Below are positions 7,627 to 15,607 of a stretch of DNA of 64,000 nt, piece after piece (positions within the stretch are counted from its first letter, which is position 1; every line of letters starts with the position of its first letter). This stretch comes from CAWAMD01 sp963783045. Its GTDB lineage: Bacteria; Actinomycetota; Nitriliruptoria; Nitriliruptorales; Nitriliruptoraceae. Under the pieces are notes generated by a model that did not search any database, was not told the origin of the DNA, and worked only from the letters and a program-made list of their open reading frames with translations. Made by a program: the position numbers and the translations under genes. The stretch is from NCBI GenBank assembly GCA_963783045.1, contig CAWAMD010000005.1, positions 620,001 to 684,000 on the forward strand, given 5' to 3'.

Positions 7627-8147
7627 GAGGAGCTCCCGCCGGTCGTCTTCTTCGTGGTCTTCTTCGCCGCGGTCTTCTTCGCCGCCTTCTTCGCGCTCGA
7701 CTTCTTCGCGGTCGTCTTCTTCGCGGTCGACGCCTTCTTCGCGGGCGCCGTCTTCTTCGCGGTCTTCTTGGCCGCCGTCTTCTTCGCGGTCTTCTTGGCC
7801 GCCGTCAACGTCTTCTTCGCCGGGGCCCCCGACGAGCCGGCGGCCTTCTGCGCCGCGGTCAGCTCCCGCTTGAGGTCGTTGACCTGCTTCTTCAGCCGGT
7901 CCACGTCGTCGTTCGTCGCCAACCCCATCGCCTTGATGGCCCGCTGGGTCTCGGTCCGCACCATCCCCGAGAGAGCGTCGCGGTTCTGTCGCTGGCGGTC
8001 GAGGAGCTCCTCGACGAGGTCGCCGGCCTGGTCCGCCGCTGCCTCGCCCTGCTTCACGAGCTGGCGCACGATCTTCTCGGCGCGTGCCTTCGTGATGTTC
8101 GTGAGGCCCGACGCAGCTTCGACGTACCGCTGCACGGCGCTGTTCAT
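7623..8147 (-). CDS. Phasin-like protein with histone H1-like AAKK tail
   Basis: A 174-aa protein. Residues 1-95 are helical with phasin or granule-regulator character (YVEAASGLTNITKARAEKIVRQLVKQG, then RQRQNRDALSGMVRTETQRAIKAMGLATNDDVDRLKKQVNDLKREL, a coiled coil of the kind seen in PhaI/PhaF proteins). Residues 105-165 are Lys/Ala/Thr-rich repeats of AAKKTAKK type, as in histone H1-like tails of PhaF, AlgP and actinobacterial HU. Likely roles are binding polyhydroxyalkanoate granules or nucleoid DNA. ATG at 8147 has AAGGGGAG upstream. Which role applies cannot be read from sequence; no PHA synthase gene is in the window. Confidence 0.8.
   Translation of the reverse strand: MNSAVQRYVEAASGLTNITKARAEKIVRQLVKQGEAAADQAGDLVEELLDRQRQNRDALSGMVRTETQRAIKAMGLATNDDVDRLKKQVNDLKRELTAAQKAAGSSGAPAKKTLTAAKKTAKKTAAKKTAKKTAPAKKASTAKKTTAKKSSAKKAAKKTAAKKTTKKTTGGSSS
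7752..7805 (-). repeat. Tandem 27-bp coding repeat in the AAKK tail
   Basis: Two perfect 27-bp units (7752-7778 and 7779-7805) lie inside the Lys-rich tail of the phasin-like gene, embedded in a longer degenerate CTTCTTCGCGG-type tract from about 7645 to 7815. The unit length is a multiple of three, so copy-number change would keep the frame. Confidence 0.8.
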
Positions 8148-8270
8148 TGTCGTCTCCCCTTGTCTGCTGATGCCGTGAACCGGCGCGTGTCGAGCCTAGC
8201 AGCGTCCGGCGGCGGCCCGACGGTGACGTCAGCCGTCCGCGCCCGGCGTCCGAGGCCGGGCACCCGGAGG

Positions 8271-9032
8271 TCAGGTACCTGGTGATCCGTTGACGACCCG
8301 GTAGCGCAGCAGCAGCTCGCCGCCGTGGTGGCGGCCCTCGACGAGCTCGAGCGCCTGCGCCCCCGGCGCGACCGCCCCCGTGACGATGCGCTGTGCCGGT
8401 CCGCCGACGAGCATCGGCGCCACCGTGAGGAACAGCTCGTCGACCAGGCCGGCGACGAGCAGCCGCCCGTTCAGCCGCGGGCCGCCCTCGCACAGCAGCC
8501 GCGACACGCCCCGGTCGGCGAGCTCGCGCAGCGCGGCAGGCAGGTCCACCTCACCGCCGTCGCCGGCGACGACGATCTCGGCGACCCCGGCGAGCGCCGC
8601 CAGCCGGTCCCCCGGCGCATCGCGCGGAACGAGCAGCAGCGGACGGTTCGACGGGTCCGCGAACAGCCGTGCGCCCGGGTCGAGGTCGACGCGTCCAGAG
8701 ACGACGACCAGACGGGCGACGGGCGGCGCCCCGCGGGCCATGCGTCGCGCCGCCGCGTCGTCCCGGCGAACGACCGGCCCGTAGCCCTCGGCGCGGACGG
8801 TTCCGGCGCCGACGAGGATCGCGTCGGCGTGCTCCCGCAGCCGACGGAACGCCACCCGGTCGGCGTCGCCGCCCAGCCCGGCGGTCAGATCGCCGACGCT
8901 GGCCGCCCCGTCGGCGCTCATGACCATGCCGAGGAAGACATGGGGGCGCTGTGGCCCGCCTGCGGGGATCACCAGGTCGCGGTAGACGCCCTCGAGCGGC
9001 TCGTCGGCGACGTCCGGCGTGAAGCGGCGCAT
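8271..9032 (-). CDS. RibD C-terminal / dihydrofolate reductase-fold pyrimidine reductase family protein
   Basis: A 253-aa stand-alone reductase domain homologous to the C-terminal part of RibD. Visible features are MSADGAASVGD (substrate loop, cf. SLDG in RibD), FRRLREHADAILVGAGTVRAEGYGP, RLVVVSGRVDLDP, the NADPH-binding LLCEGGPRLNGRLLVAGLVDELFLTVAP and VGG. Actinobacteria often encode such paralogues next to the tlyA region; substrates are usually unproven. ATG at 9032 has GGAG five bases before it. It is not linked to the riboflavin operon at 60-64 kb, which has its own full RibD, so an accessory flavin, pterin or antibiotic-type reductase is possible. Confidence 0.85.
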   Translation of the reverse strand: MRRFTPDVADEPLEGVYRDLVIPAGGPQRPHVFLGMVMSADGAASVGDLTAGLGGDADRVAFRRLREHADAILVGAGTVRAEGYGPVVRRDDAAARRMARGAPPVARLVVVSGRVDLDPGARLFADPSNRPLLLVPRDAPGDRLAALAGVAEIVVAGDGGEVDLPAALRELADRGVSRLLCEGGPRLNGRLLVAGLVDELFLTVAPMLVGGPAQRIVTGAVAPGAQALELVEGRHHGGELLLRYRVVNGSPGT

Positions 9033-9228
9033 GCGGTCTCCGGCTCGGGTCGCGTCACGCTACCGCCAGGGCCGCCCTGCTAACGTCCTGCCGCTGCAGT
9101 GTCCGACGCTCCGCCGCGCCTCTCGGTGCACCCCCATGCGATGCGGTGGCGGCCACGGTCCGGCCGCAGGCTCCGCGACCGTCGACGGGCGTCTGCGTCC
9201 GACCGCCGACTGTCGCGAAGGAGGAGCG

Positions 9229-9567
9229 GTGGCGAGCGAGAAGCAGGTCGAGGCCACGATCCTCGACCTCATGCGACGCCTCGAGCGGGTCGACCCGAGC
9301 TACCGCTCGATGCTGCCGAGCCGACGCACGATCGAGGCCGAGTGTCCCGATCTCGGGCTCGTCTACCACGCCCACTGGCGCAACGGGAGGATCGGCGAGC
9401 TGCACCCGGGCGCCGCCGACCGTGCCGACATCCGGATCGAGGTGGGCTCGGAGGACCTGCTGGCGCTGGCACGGGGCGAGCTGGACTTCTCCCGGGCCTA
9501 CGCCACGAACCGCGTGCGGCTGGACGCGAGCATGACCGACCTGCTCCGCCTCCGGGCGGTGCTGTGA
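9229..9567 (+). CDS. SCP2 sterol-carrier-like protein
   Basis: A 112-aa protein with the SCP2 pattern: a short helical N-terminus and then LVYHAHWRNGRIGELHPGAADRADIRIEVGSEDLLALARGELDFSRAYATNRVRLDASMTDLLRL. The order 'beta strands, aDIrI-xxsxxdLLaLarGel, A-xxxGrVrld' is characteristic of bacterial SCP2-like lipid-binding domains. GTG at 9229 has AAGGAGGAG four bases before it. Divergent from the reductase gene, with a 196-nt spacer holding no other gene. Ligand unknown. Confidence 0.75.
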   Translation: MASEKQVEATILDLMRRLERVDPSYRSMLPSRRTIEAECPDLGLVYHAHWRNGRIGELHPGAADRADIRIEVGSEDLLALARGELDFSRAYATNRVRLDASMTDLLRLRAVL

Positions 9568-9614
9568 GCGGCGGGGCCGCCCGTGTCCGGCCCGGGCCGC
9601 GCGGGGGCGGCTGA

Positions 9615-10397
9615 ATGGTCCTGCCCGTCGCGGACGACAACCCGACCCGGCGCCGGGCGTTCGTCACGGGCGCGCTCGTCATCGCGAACATCGCCACCTA
9701 CTTCCTGCTCGAGCCGACCGGCGGCGGGTGCCAGGAGCTCGCCTTCCTGTGGCGGTGGGCGGCCGTGCCGCGCGAGCTGCTCTCCCTGACCCAGCTGCCC
9801 GATGCGGTGCTGAGCCAGACGCTCGGCCGCTGCGCCGCCCTCGTCGGCCAGAAGTCGGTCATCGTGTCGGCGTTCACAGCCATGTTCCTGCATGCGAACC
9901 TGACGCACCTGCTCGGCAACATGCTGTTCCTGTGGGTGTTCGGGAACAACGTGGAGGACCGGCTCGGGCATGGCCGTTTCGTCGTCTTCTACGTCGTCGG
10001 TGGGCTCGTGGCCACCTACGCGTTCGCCGTGGTGAACGCGAGTGCCGTCACCCCCCTGCTCGGCGCCTCCGGGGCGATCGCCGCCGTGCTGGGCGCCTAT
10101 CTGGTGCTCTTCCCCCGCGCGCGGGTGCACACCTACGTGCCGTTCCCCCTCTACCTGCTGGCCCCGATCGTGCCCGGCGCCCGGATCGCCGGGTGGTTCC
10201 TCATCTTCGCGATCGTGACGCTGCCCGCCTTCGTCGTGCTCGGGCTCTGGTTCGTGCTGCAGGTGTTCAGCTCCTCGAACCCGGCCGCCGGGGAGGGCGT
10301 CGCCTACGTCGCTCACGTCGGCGGGTTCCTCGCCGGGATCGTGCTCGTGTGGCTGCTGGCCGACGGGCGCGCCGCCCGGGGCGCCACCGGCCGCTGA
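9615..10397 (+). CDS. Rhomboid family intramembrane serine protease
   Basis: A 260-aa multi-pass membrane protease. The classical elements are in order: first membrane helix AFVTGALVIANIATYFLL, the FTAMFLHANLTHLLGNMLFLWVFGNNVED segment (rhomboid H-x3-N region), catalytic serine GASGAIAAVLGAYL, and the last-helix histidine AHVGGFLAGIVLVWLL. About six hydrophobic segments are present. ATG at 9615 is a minimal start without a strong Shine-Dalgarno; it lies 47 nt after the SCP2 gene. Substrates are unknown. It converges with the HAD-GNAT gene. Confidence 0.93.
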   Translation: MVLPVADDNPTRRRAFVTGALVIANIATYFLLEPTGGGCQELAFLWRWAAVPRELLSLTQLPDAVLSQTLGRCAALVGQKSVIVSAFTAMFLHANLTHLLGNMLFLWVFGNNVEDRLGHGRFVVFYVVGGLVATYAFAVVNASAVTPLLGASGAIAAVLGAYLVLFPRARVHTYVPFPLYLLAPIVPGARIAGWFLIFAIVTLPAFVVLGLWFVLQVFSSSNPAAGEGVAYVAHVGGFLAGIVLVWLLADGRAARGATGR

Positions 10398-10430
10398 GGC
10401 GTGGCTCGGCAAGGGGCCCCGGGGGCATGG

Positions 10431-11672
10431 CTACCGCGCGGGCGCACCGGTCGGGCGCGTCGGGGTGAGCCGGCGCAGCAGGGCCACGCTGCCGGATGCA
10501 GCGGCACCGAACTGCGCGGTGGAGAGGATCTCCTCGGGGACGCGGTCGCGGTGCACCCGCCAGAAGCCCAGCTTCTCGAACAGCATGTCGGCTCCCGGCG
10601 TGAGCAGGTAGACCCACTGGACGCCCGCGCGCTGCAGCGCGTCGAGGGCCCGCACGACGAGGTGCGAGCCGGTGCCGTGCCCGCGCTCGTGCGGTGCCAC
10701 CGCGATCCCGCGCAGGTGACCGGCGCGGTCGACGATCTCCCAGGCCGCGGTCCCGACCACCACGTCGTCCGGCCCGACCGCGACGAGCGTCTCGCGAAGC
10801 CGTCGGGCGGCCTGCGACGCGTCGAGTCCCGCCGAGGCCAGGATCGAGCGGATGCTGCTGAGGTCGGCCTCGCGTGCCGGCCGCACGATCGGCGGCTCGG
10901 GCCCGTCGAGGTCGCCGAGGGAGGGCACGACCCAGCTCGGCTGCACCGCCGCCCCGACGAGCGACCACCAGTCCGCCACCCCGGACAGGACGAGCGCCGA
11001 GTCCCACCCCATCCGGTTCGCCGCGATGACGTCGGTCTCCACCTGGTCGCCGACGACGAGGATGGGCCCGTCAACGTCGAGGAGCTCCCCCGCGAGCTCG
11101 AACAGGGGGCTCTGGGGCTTGCCGACGACCTCCGCCGCCACGCCGGTGGCCTCACGCAGGAACGCGAGCGTTGCGCCCGTTCCCGGCCAGGGCCCGTCGT
11201 GGCCGGGATAGATGGGGTCGGGGTTCGTGCCGACGAACCGGGCGCCCCGTGCGATCGCGAGCGTGGCCTCCTTCAGCTTCGCGAAGGTGAGGTGCTGGTC
11301 CCAGCCGACGACCACGGTGTCCGCGTCCGCCGCCGACTCCACGAGCACGAGCCCTGCGCGCCGCAGGGCCGTCGCGAGGCCGTACTCGCCGACGACGAAG
11401 CAGCGCGCGGACGGGTCGTCCGCAAGCAGCCGCGCCGTCGCGTCGGCGCTCGTCAGGATGCGGTCGGCCGCGATCCGGATACGCGCCCGCTCGAGGGTCG
11501 TCACCCACTCCTGGGGCGTGCGCGTGGAGTTGTTCGTCACGAAGACGGCCGGGACGCCGAGACGCTGGAGGCGGCGCAGGAGCCCGGCCGCGGACCGCAC
11601 GGGCTCGCTCCCGCGGAACACGACGCCGTCGAGGTCGATGACGAACCCGGCATAGCGGTCGATGATGGCCAT
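10431..11672 (-). CDS. HAD-IIA (NagD/AraL-like) phosphatase fused to a GNAT-like domain
   Basis: 413 aa in two parts. Residues 1-265 are a HAD-IIA phosphatase with motif I DLDGVVFRG, motif II VTNNSTRTP, motif III lysine in VGKPQSPLF and motif IV VVGDQVETDVIAANRMG. Residues about 280-400 form a GNAT-like acetyltransferase domain (IVRPAREADLSSIRSIL, GIAVAPHERGHGTGSHLVVRAL with the R-x-x-G-x-G CoA loop, and ML-FEKLGFWRV). The same architecture is known from M. tuberculosis Rv1692, described as a glycerol-3-phosphate phosphatase with a GNAT-related region (from memory). Here it is separated from the tlyA cluster by a reductase, SCP2 and rhomboid gene. ATG at 11672. Confidence 0.9.
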   Translation of the reverse strand: MAIIDRYAGFVIDLDGVVFRGSEPVRSAAGLLRRLQRLGVPAVFVTNNSTRTPQEWVTTLERARIRIAADRILTSADATARLLADDPSARCFVVGEYGLATALRRAGLVLVESAADADTVVVGWDQHLTFAKLKEATLAIARGARFVGTNPDPIYPGHDGPWPGTGATLAFLREATGVAAEVVGKPQSPLFELAGELLDVDGPILVVGDQVETDVIAANRMGWDSALVLSGVADWWSLVGAAVQPSWVVPSLGDLDGPEPPIVRPAREADLSSIRSILASAGLDASQAARRLRETLVAVGPDDVVVGTAAWEIVDRAGHLRGIAVAPHERGHGTGSHLVVRALDALQRAGVQWVYLLTPGADMLFEKLGFWRVHRDRVPEEILSTAQFGAAASGSVALLRRLTPTRPTGAPAR

Positions 11673-11760
11673 GGGGGCGGCAGCCTAGTGGCAGCGAGCA
11701 GGCACGGCCCACCAGGATTACCGTCGTCGTCCCGTCCGACCCCGTGCGATGGAGGCCCCG

Positions 11761-13020
11761 ATGGTGCAGGTCGCCCCCTTCCGTGGGCTGCGCTACGGGG
11801 AGACGGTCGGTGACGGTGATCTCGCGGCGCTGACCGCCCCGCCCTACGACGCCATCGACCCGGCGACGCAGCGTCGCCTGCACGCCGCCAGCCCCTACAA
11901 CGTCGTCCGCCTCGAACGTCCGCTCGGGGGCGGCGACGACGGGGCGTCGAGCCGGTACGCCGCCGCCGGTGACACCTATCGGCGGTGGCGGCGCGACGGG
12001 ATCCTGCACCGCGATCCCGTCCCGGCGCTCTACGCGTACGAGCAGACGACAGGTGGCGGGCACCCCCACGCCCAGATCGGCCTCCTCGCAGCCCTGACGC
12101 TCGTGCCCTTCGACGACGGGGTGGTCCTGCCCCACGAGCACGTCTACCCGGAGCCGGTGGCCGACCGCCTGCACCTGCTGCGCACGCTCCGGGCGAACCT
12201 CTCTCCGGTCTTCGGTATCTACGCCGACCGGGTCGACGCCGTCGAGCAGGTGCTCGCCGGTGCCCGGGCCCGTCCGCCGCTCGCCGCGTTCCGCGACGAG
12301 GAGGGCATCACCCACCGGCTGTGGCGGCACGACGACGCCGGTGACGCCGCAGCGGTGACCGAGGCGCTGGCCGACGTGCGGGTGCTGCTCGCCGACGGCC
12401 ACCACCGCTACACCTCGGCGCTACGGCACCAGCATGCGACGGACGGGCAGGAGCCCGGCGCCGACGCGATCCTCACCTACCTCGTCGGTCGTGACGACGG
12501 CCCCCGGCTGCGCGCCATGCACCGGCAGGTCCGACGCCTTCCGGACGACTGGCAGCAGCGGCTGTCGGGGCACGGCGCGGTGCTCCGGCGGGTGCCGGCA
12601 CCGGGCGACCCCGCCGGGGTCCCGGCCGCGCTCGCGTCCCTCGAGGAGCCAGGAGAGGACGGGTTCGCCGTGCTGACCCGGTCGGGGGTCTGGCACGTCC
12701 GGCCTGGCCGGCTCGCGCAGCTCGTGCCGGCCACGACGCCGCGCATGCTGCGGGGGCTGACGGTCACGCTCCTGCAGACGCTGCTGCGCGACCTGCTCGA
12801 CGTGCCCGACCGCATCGAGGACCTCTACTACACGCCCGACGCCGAGGCCGCAGCCGCCGACGTCGCCGCCGGCAGCCACGACGCCGTGTTCCTGGTCCGC
12901 CCGGTGCCGCTCGAGGCGGTCTGGCGCGCCGCCGAGGACGGCGTGCGCATGCCACCGAAGTCAACGTCGTTCCATCCGAAGCCGCGGACCGGCCTCGTCC
13001 TGCGGCCCTTGGCGGACTGA
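11761..13020 (+). CDS. DUF1015 family protein
   Basis: A 419-aa protein with the hallmark opening VQVAPFRGLRYG and LTAPPYDAIDPATQRRLHAASPYNVVRLERP, then the HPHAQIGLLA, LPHEHVYPEPVADRLHLLRTLRANLSPVFGIYAD and VLLADGHHRYTSALRH motifs of DUF1015. The end MPPKSTSFHPKPRTGLVLRPL is also typical. I use ATG 11761 because GGAGG sits five bases upstream; an ATG at 11749 is also in frame. The molecular function is unproven. The HEH/DGHHRY residues look like an active site. It often neighbours amino-acid metabolism genes, but nothing in the context here fixes a pathway. Confidence 0.88.
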   Translation: MVQVAPFRGLRYGETVGDGDLAALTAPPYDAIDPATQRRLHAASPYNVVRLERPLGGGDDGASSRYAAAGDTYRRWRRDGILHRDPVPALYAYEQTTGGGHPHAQIGLLAALTLVPFDDGVVLPHEHVYPEPVADRLHLLRTLRANLSPVFGIYADRVDAVEQVLAGARARPPLAAFRDEEGITHRLWRHDDAGDAAAVTEALADVRVLLADGHHRYTSALRHQHATDGQEPGADAILTYLVGRDDGPRLRAMHRQVRRLPDDWQQRLSGHGAVLRRVPAPGDPAGVPAALASLEEPGEDGFAVLTRSGVWHVRPGRLAQLVPATTPRMLRGLTVTLLQTLLRDLLDVPDRIEDLYYTPDAEAAAADVAAGSHDAVFLVRPVPLEAVWRAAEDGVRMPPKSTSFHPKPRTGLVLRPLAD

Positions 13021-13079
13021 CCGGCGACCGAGGTGCGACACTAGGGTGGCCCGCCACACCCGCCCGAGGACACCGCACC

Positions 13080-14012
13080 GTGCCGAGCCCAGCTGCGACG
13101 ACCCCGACGGCGCATCGCAGCCCGTACCTGCAGCAGGGATGGCGGCGCGCCGCGTCACACGACGGGACCGCGATCGCCTGGCGGGCCGACGGGCCCGCAG
13201 GAGCGCCGGTGGTGGTGCTGACCAACGGGATCGCGTGCGACGACCTCTACTGGGACGAGGTCTGGGGTCCGCTCGCCGAGCAGGTCCGGGTCGTTCGCTG
13301 GCACTACCGCGGCCATGGCAGGTCGGACCCGCCCGCGAACCCGGAGGAGATCACCGTCTCCTCCTGCGCCCGCGATCTCGTCGCCGTCCTCGACGCCGCC
13401 GGCGCGGAACGGGCGGTGGTCGTCGGTCACAGCTTCGGGGTGCAGGTCGCACTCGAGACGATCCGCCGCGCGCCCGAACGCGTCATCGGGCTCGTCGCGG
13501 TCGCCGGCGCCTACGAGCACCCGCTCGGCACCCTCCTCGGCCGCAACCCGGGCACGCTCGTCTTCCCCCTGCTCGAGCTCGCGACCTGGCCGGCCCCGGC
13601 CCTGACGACGGCGGTGGTACGCACCGGGCTGCGCTCTCCCCTCGGCTACTGGATCGCCCGGGTCATCCGCGGCGCCGGGCCGCAGGCGTCCCGGGCGCTC
13701 ATGAAGCGGTACTTCGCCCACGCGGCGAGCCTCGACCCGGCGGTGATGCTCCGTCTCTTCCGGGCGATGCAGGAGCACAGCGCCGCCGACGTGCTCCCGA
13801 CGGTCGCGGTCCCCACCACCGTGCTGGCCGGCGAGCGGGACGGCATGACGCCCCGCCGGATCGCGCGTCGGATGGCCGCGGCCGTACCCGGTGCACGGCT
13901 CATCGAGGTCGCGTCCGCGACCCACGTCCTGCCGGTGGAGGCGCCGGGCGCGGTCGTCCGCGAGATCCTGCGCGTCGTCGGGGACGCCCGGCAGGAGGGC
14001 CTGACGTCGTGA
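13080..14012 (+). CDS. Alpha/beta hydrolase
   Basis: A 310-aa hydrolase of the alpha/beta fold. Nucleophile elbow GHSFG, catalytic Asp in AGERDGMTP and His in ASATHVLPVEAP are all present; the oxyanion region is LTNGIACDDLYWDEVW, and HYRGHGRSDPPA matches the usual strand-loop. GTG at 13080 with an upstream GAGG. It overlaps the next gene by GTGA, so the hydrolase, RimB-like protease and AstE-like enzyme form a coupled three-gene unit. Substrate cannot be read; haloperoxidase/esterase-like peptidases are the closest family style. Confidence 0.9.
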   Translation: MPSPAATTPTAHRSPYLQQGWRRAASHDGTAIAWRADGPAGAPVVVLTNGIACDDLYWDEVWGPLAEQVRVVRWHYRGHGRSDPPANPEEITVSSCARDLVAVLDAAGAERAVVVGHSFGVQVALETIRRAPERVIGLVAVAGAYEHPLGTLLGRNPGTLVFPLLELATWPAPALTTAVVRTGLRSPLGYWIARVIRGAGPQASRALMKRYFAHAASLDPAVMLRLFRAMQEHSAADVLPTVAVPTTVLAGERDGMTPRRIARRMAAAVPGARLIEVASATHVLPVEAPGAVVREILRVVGDARQEGLTS

Positions 14013-14491
14013 GCGAGCATGCACTGCCGGTTCTCGGCTGGAAGGAGCATGCGGCGCTGCCCGACTGGGGCGTGCGGCGGCTGCGCGTGAAGCTCGACAC
14101 GGGCGCACGGTCGAGCGCGCTGCACGTCGAGTCGTACACGGTCGTCGACGAGCACGAGCACGAGGGGCAGCCGCTGCCGGTCGTCCGGCTCGAGCTGCTC
14201 GTGGGCAGCCGCGACGACCCGAACTCGCACCACATCACCGAGCGCGTCGTCGGCTACAAGAAGGTGCGCGACACCGGTGCCAAGTCGGAGCTCCGCCCGG
14301 TCGTGCGGACCCGGATCGTGTGCGGGCCGGTGGACACGACCGCCGACATCACCATCACCGACCGCACGGGGATGAACTTCCGCATGCTGCTCGGCCGGCT
14401 CACGCTGCAGGGCCACTGTCTGGTGGACCCCGCCCGCGGCTACCTCCACTCCCCCCGTCCGCCGCGGCGGGACAGTGGGACGCCGTCGTGA
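14009..14491 (+). CDS. RimB/RloA-like retropepsin-type protease (Zn_protease family, RimK-linked)
   Basis: A 160-aa protein of the family annotated 'ATP-dependent zinc protease' (COG4067-like), now viewed as retropepsin-like aspartic proteases. VLGWKEHAALPDWGVRRLRVKLDTGARSSALHV carries the D-T-G-A active-site triad, followed by RTGMNFRMLLGRLTLQGHCLVDPARGYL, the conserved family C-terminus. In gamma-proteobacteria a homologue (RimB) works with the glutamate ligase RimK on ribosomal protein S6. GTG at 14009 overlaps the previous stop and its own TGA overlaps the next GTG. No RimK ligase is in the window, so the partner system is either elsewhere or different. Confidence 0.85.
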   Translation: MSEHALPVLGWKEHAALPDWGVRRLRVKLDTGARSSALHVESYTVVDEHEHEGQPLPVVRLELLVGSRDDPNSHHITERVVGYKKVRDTGAKSELRPVVRTRIVCGPVDTTADITITDRTGMNFRMLLGRLTLQGHCLVDPARGYLHSPRPPRRDSGTPS

Positions 14492-15507
14492 ACCGGACCA
14501 TCACGGTGGCCGGCGTGGACGTGTCGCCGGGACAGCGGATCGACGTGGCGCCCCTCGCGTCCGAGTCCTACACGGGCGACCGGACGACCCTGCCGATGGC
14601 GGTGCTGAACGGCGCAGCCGACGGTCCGAAGGTGTTCGTCACCGCCGCCGTGCACGGCGACGAGCTGAACGGGACCGCCGTCTGCCGTGAGCTGCTCGGC
14701 CGCCTCGATCCCTCGCGCCTCGGCGGTGTCCTCGTGCTCGTCCCGATCGTGAACGTCCTCGGGGCGCAGCTCCACTCGCGCTACCTGCCGGACCGGCGCG
14801 ACCTGAACCGGTCGTTCCCGGGTTCCTACAGCGGCTCCACGGCCGCCCGTATCGCCCGGCTGGTCATCGACGAGGTGGTCACCGGCAGCGACGCGGGCGT
14901 CGACCTGCACACGGCCGCCAACCGACGCACGAACGTGCCGCAGCTGCGCATCGACACCAGCGACCGGGTCGCCCTCGCGCTCGCCGGTGTGTTCGGGGCG
15001 CCCTACGTCCTCGACGCGTCGCTGCGCAACGGCTCGCTGCGCGAGGTGGCGCAGGACATGGCCGTGCCGGTCCTCACGTTCGAGGGCGGCGAGGCACTGC
15101 GCTTCGAGCCGGAGGTCGTCGAGATCGCCGTCGACGGGGTGCTCCGCCTGCTGGCGCACCTCGGGATGATCGAGGAGGGGCCGGCGCCCCCGCCGTCTCC
15201 GCCGACGGTGATGCACGAGTCGCGCTGGGTGCGGGCCGAGCGCGGCGGGATCATCGACCTGCACGTCGTTCCTGGCGAGTCGGTCGTGACGGGACAGCCC
15301 CTGTGGACGACGACGAGCCCGCTCGGTGCGGAGCGGGCCACGGTGGAGAGCCCGGACGACGGCGTGGTCATCGGCGCCACCACCCTGCCGCTGGTCACCC
15401 CCGGCGACGCGATCGTCCACCTCGGGATGCCGGGTGAACGCCCGTCGGTGGAGGACGACCCGACCCAGGAGGAGGACCCGGACCAGGACGACAACGTCCT
15501 GACGTGA
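14488..15507 (+). CDS. Succinylglutamate desuccinylase / aspartoacylase-like deacylase
   Basis: A 339-aa zinc-dependent carboxypeptidase-fold deacylase (AstE/AspA superfamily). Zinc ligands are in AAVHGDELNG (H-x-x-E) and VDLHTA (H), and the conserved DLNRSFPG and FEGGEALRFEPE segments are present. The C-terminal beta-rich part (ERGGIIDLHVVPGESVVTGQPLW) is the usual lipoyl-like closing domain, and an acidic tail ends the protein. GTG at 14488 overlaps the previous stop (GTGA). Pairing with a RimB-like protease is a recurrent bacterial arrangement; the substrate is unknown and may be an amino-acylated protein or peptide. Confidence 0.88.
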   Translation: MNRTITVAGVDVSPGQRIDVAPLASESYTGDRTTLPMAVLNGAADGPKVFVTAAVHGDELNGTAVCRELLGRLDPSRLGGVLVLVPIVNVLGAQLHSRYLPDRRDLNRSFPGSYSGSTAARIARLVIDEVVTGSDAGVDLHTAANRRTNVPQLRIDTSDRVALALAGVFGAPYVLDASLRNGSLREVAQDMAVPVLTFEGGEALRFEPEVVEIAVDGVLRLLAHLGMIEEGPAPPPSPPTVMHESRWVRAERGGIIDLHVVPGESVVTGQPLWTTTSPLGAERATVESPDDGVVIGATTLPLVTPGDAIVHLGMPGERPSVEDDPTQEEDPDQDDNVLT

Positions 15508-15607
15508 GTGCCCGCGGTGGCGCGCGGTCGTGGCGCGGTCGCGGTCGTCGGTCGGCAGCGGCCACTACCATGGCTGGCTCGCACCTGCGAGCACTCGAGG
15601 AGTCGCG

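Noticed and set aside
5750..7873. Long plus-strand frame opposite nadK and tlyA
   Set aside because: Shadow of well-identified minus-strand genes.
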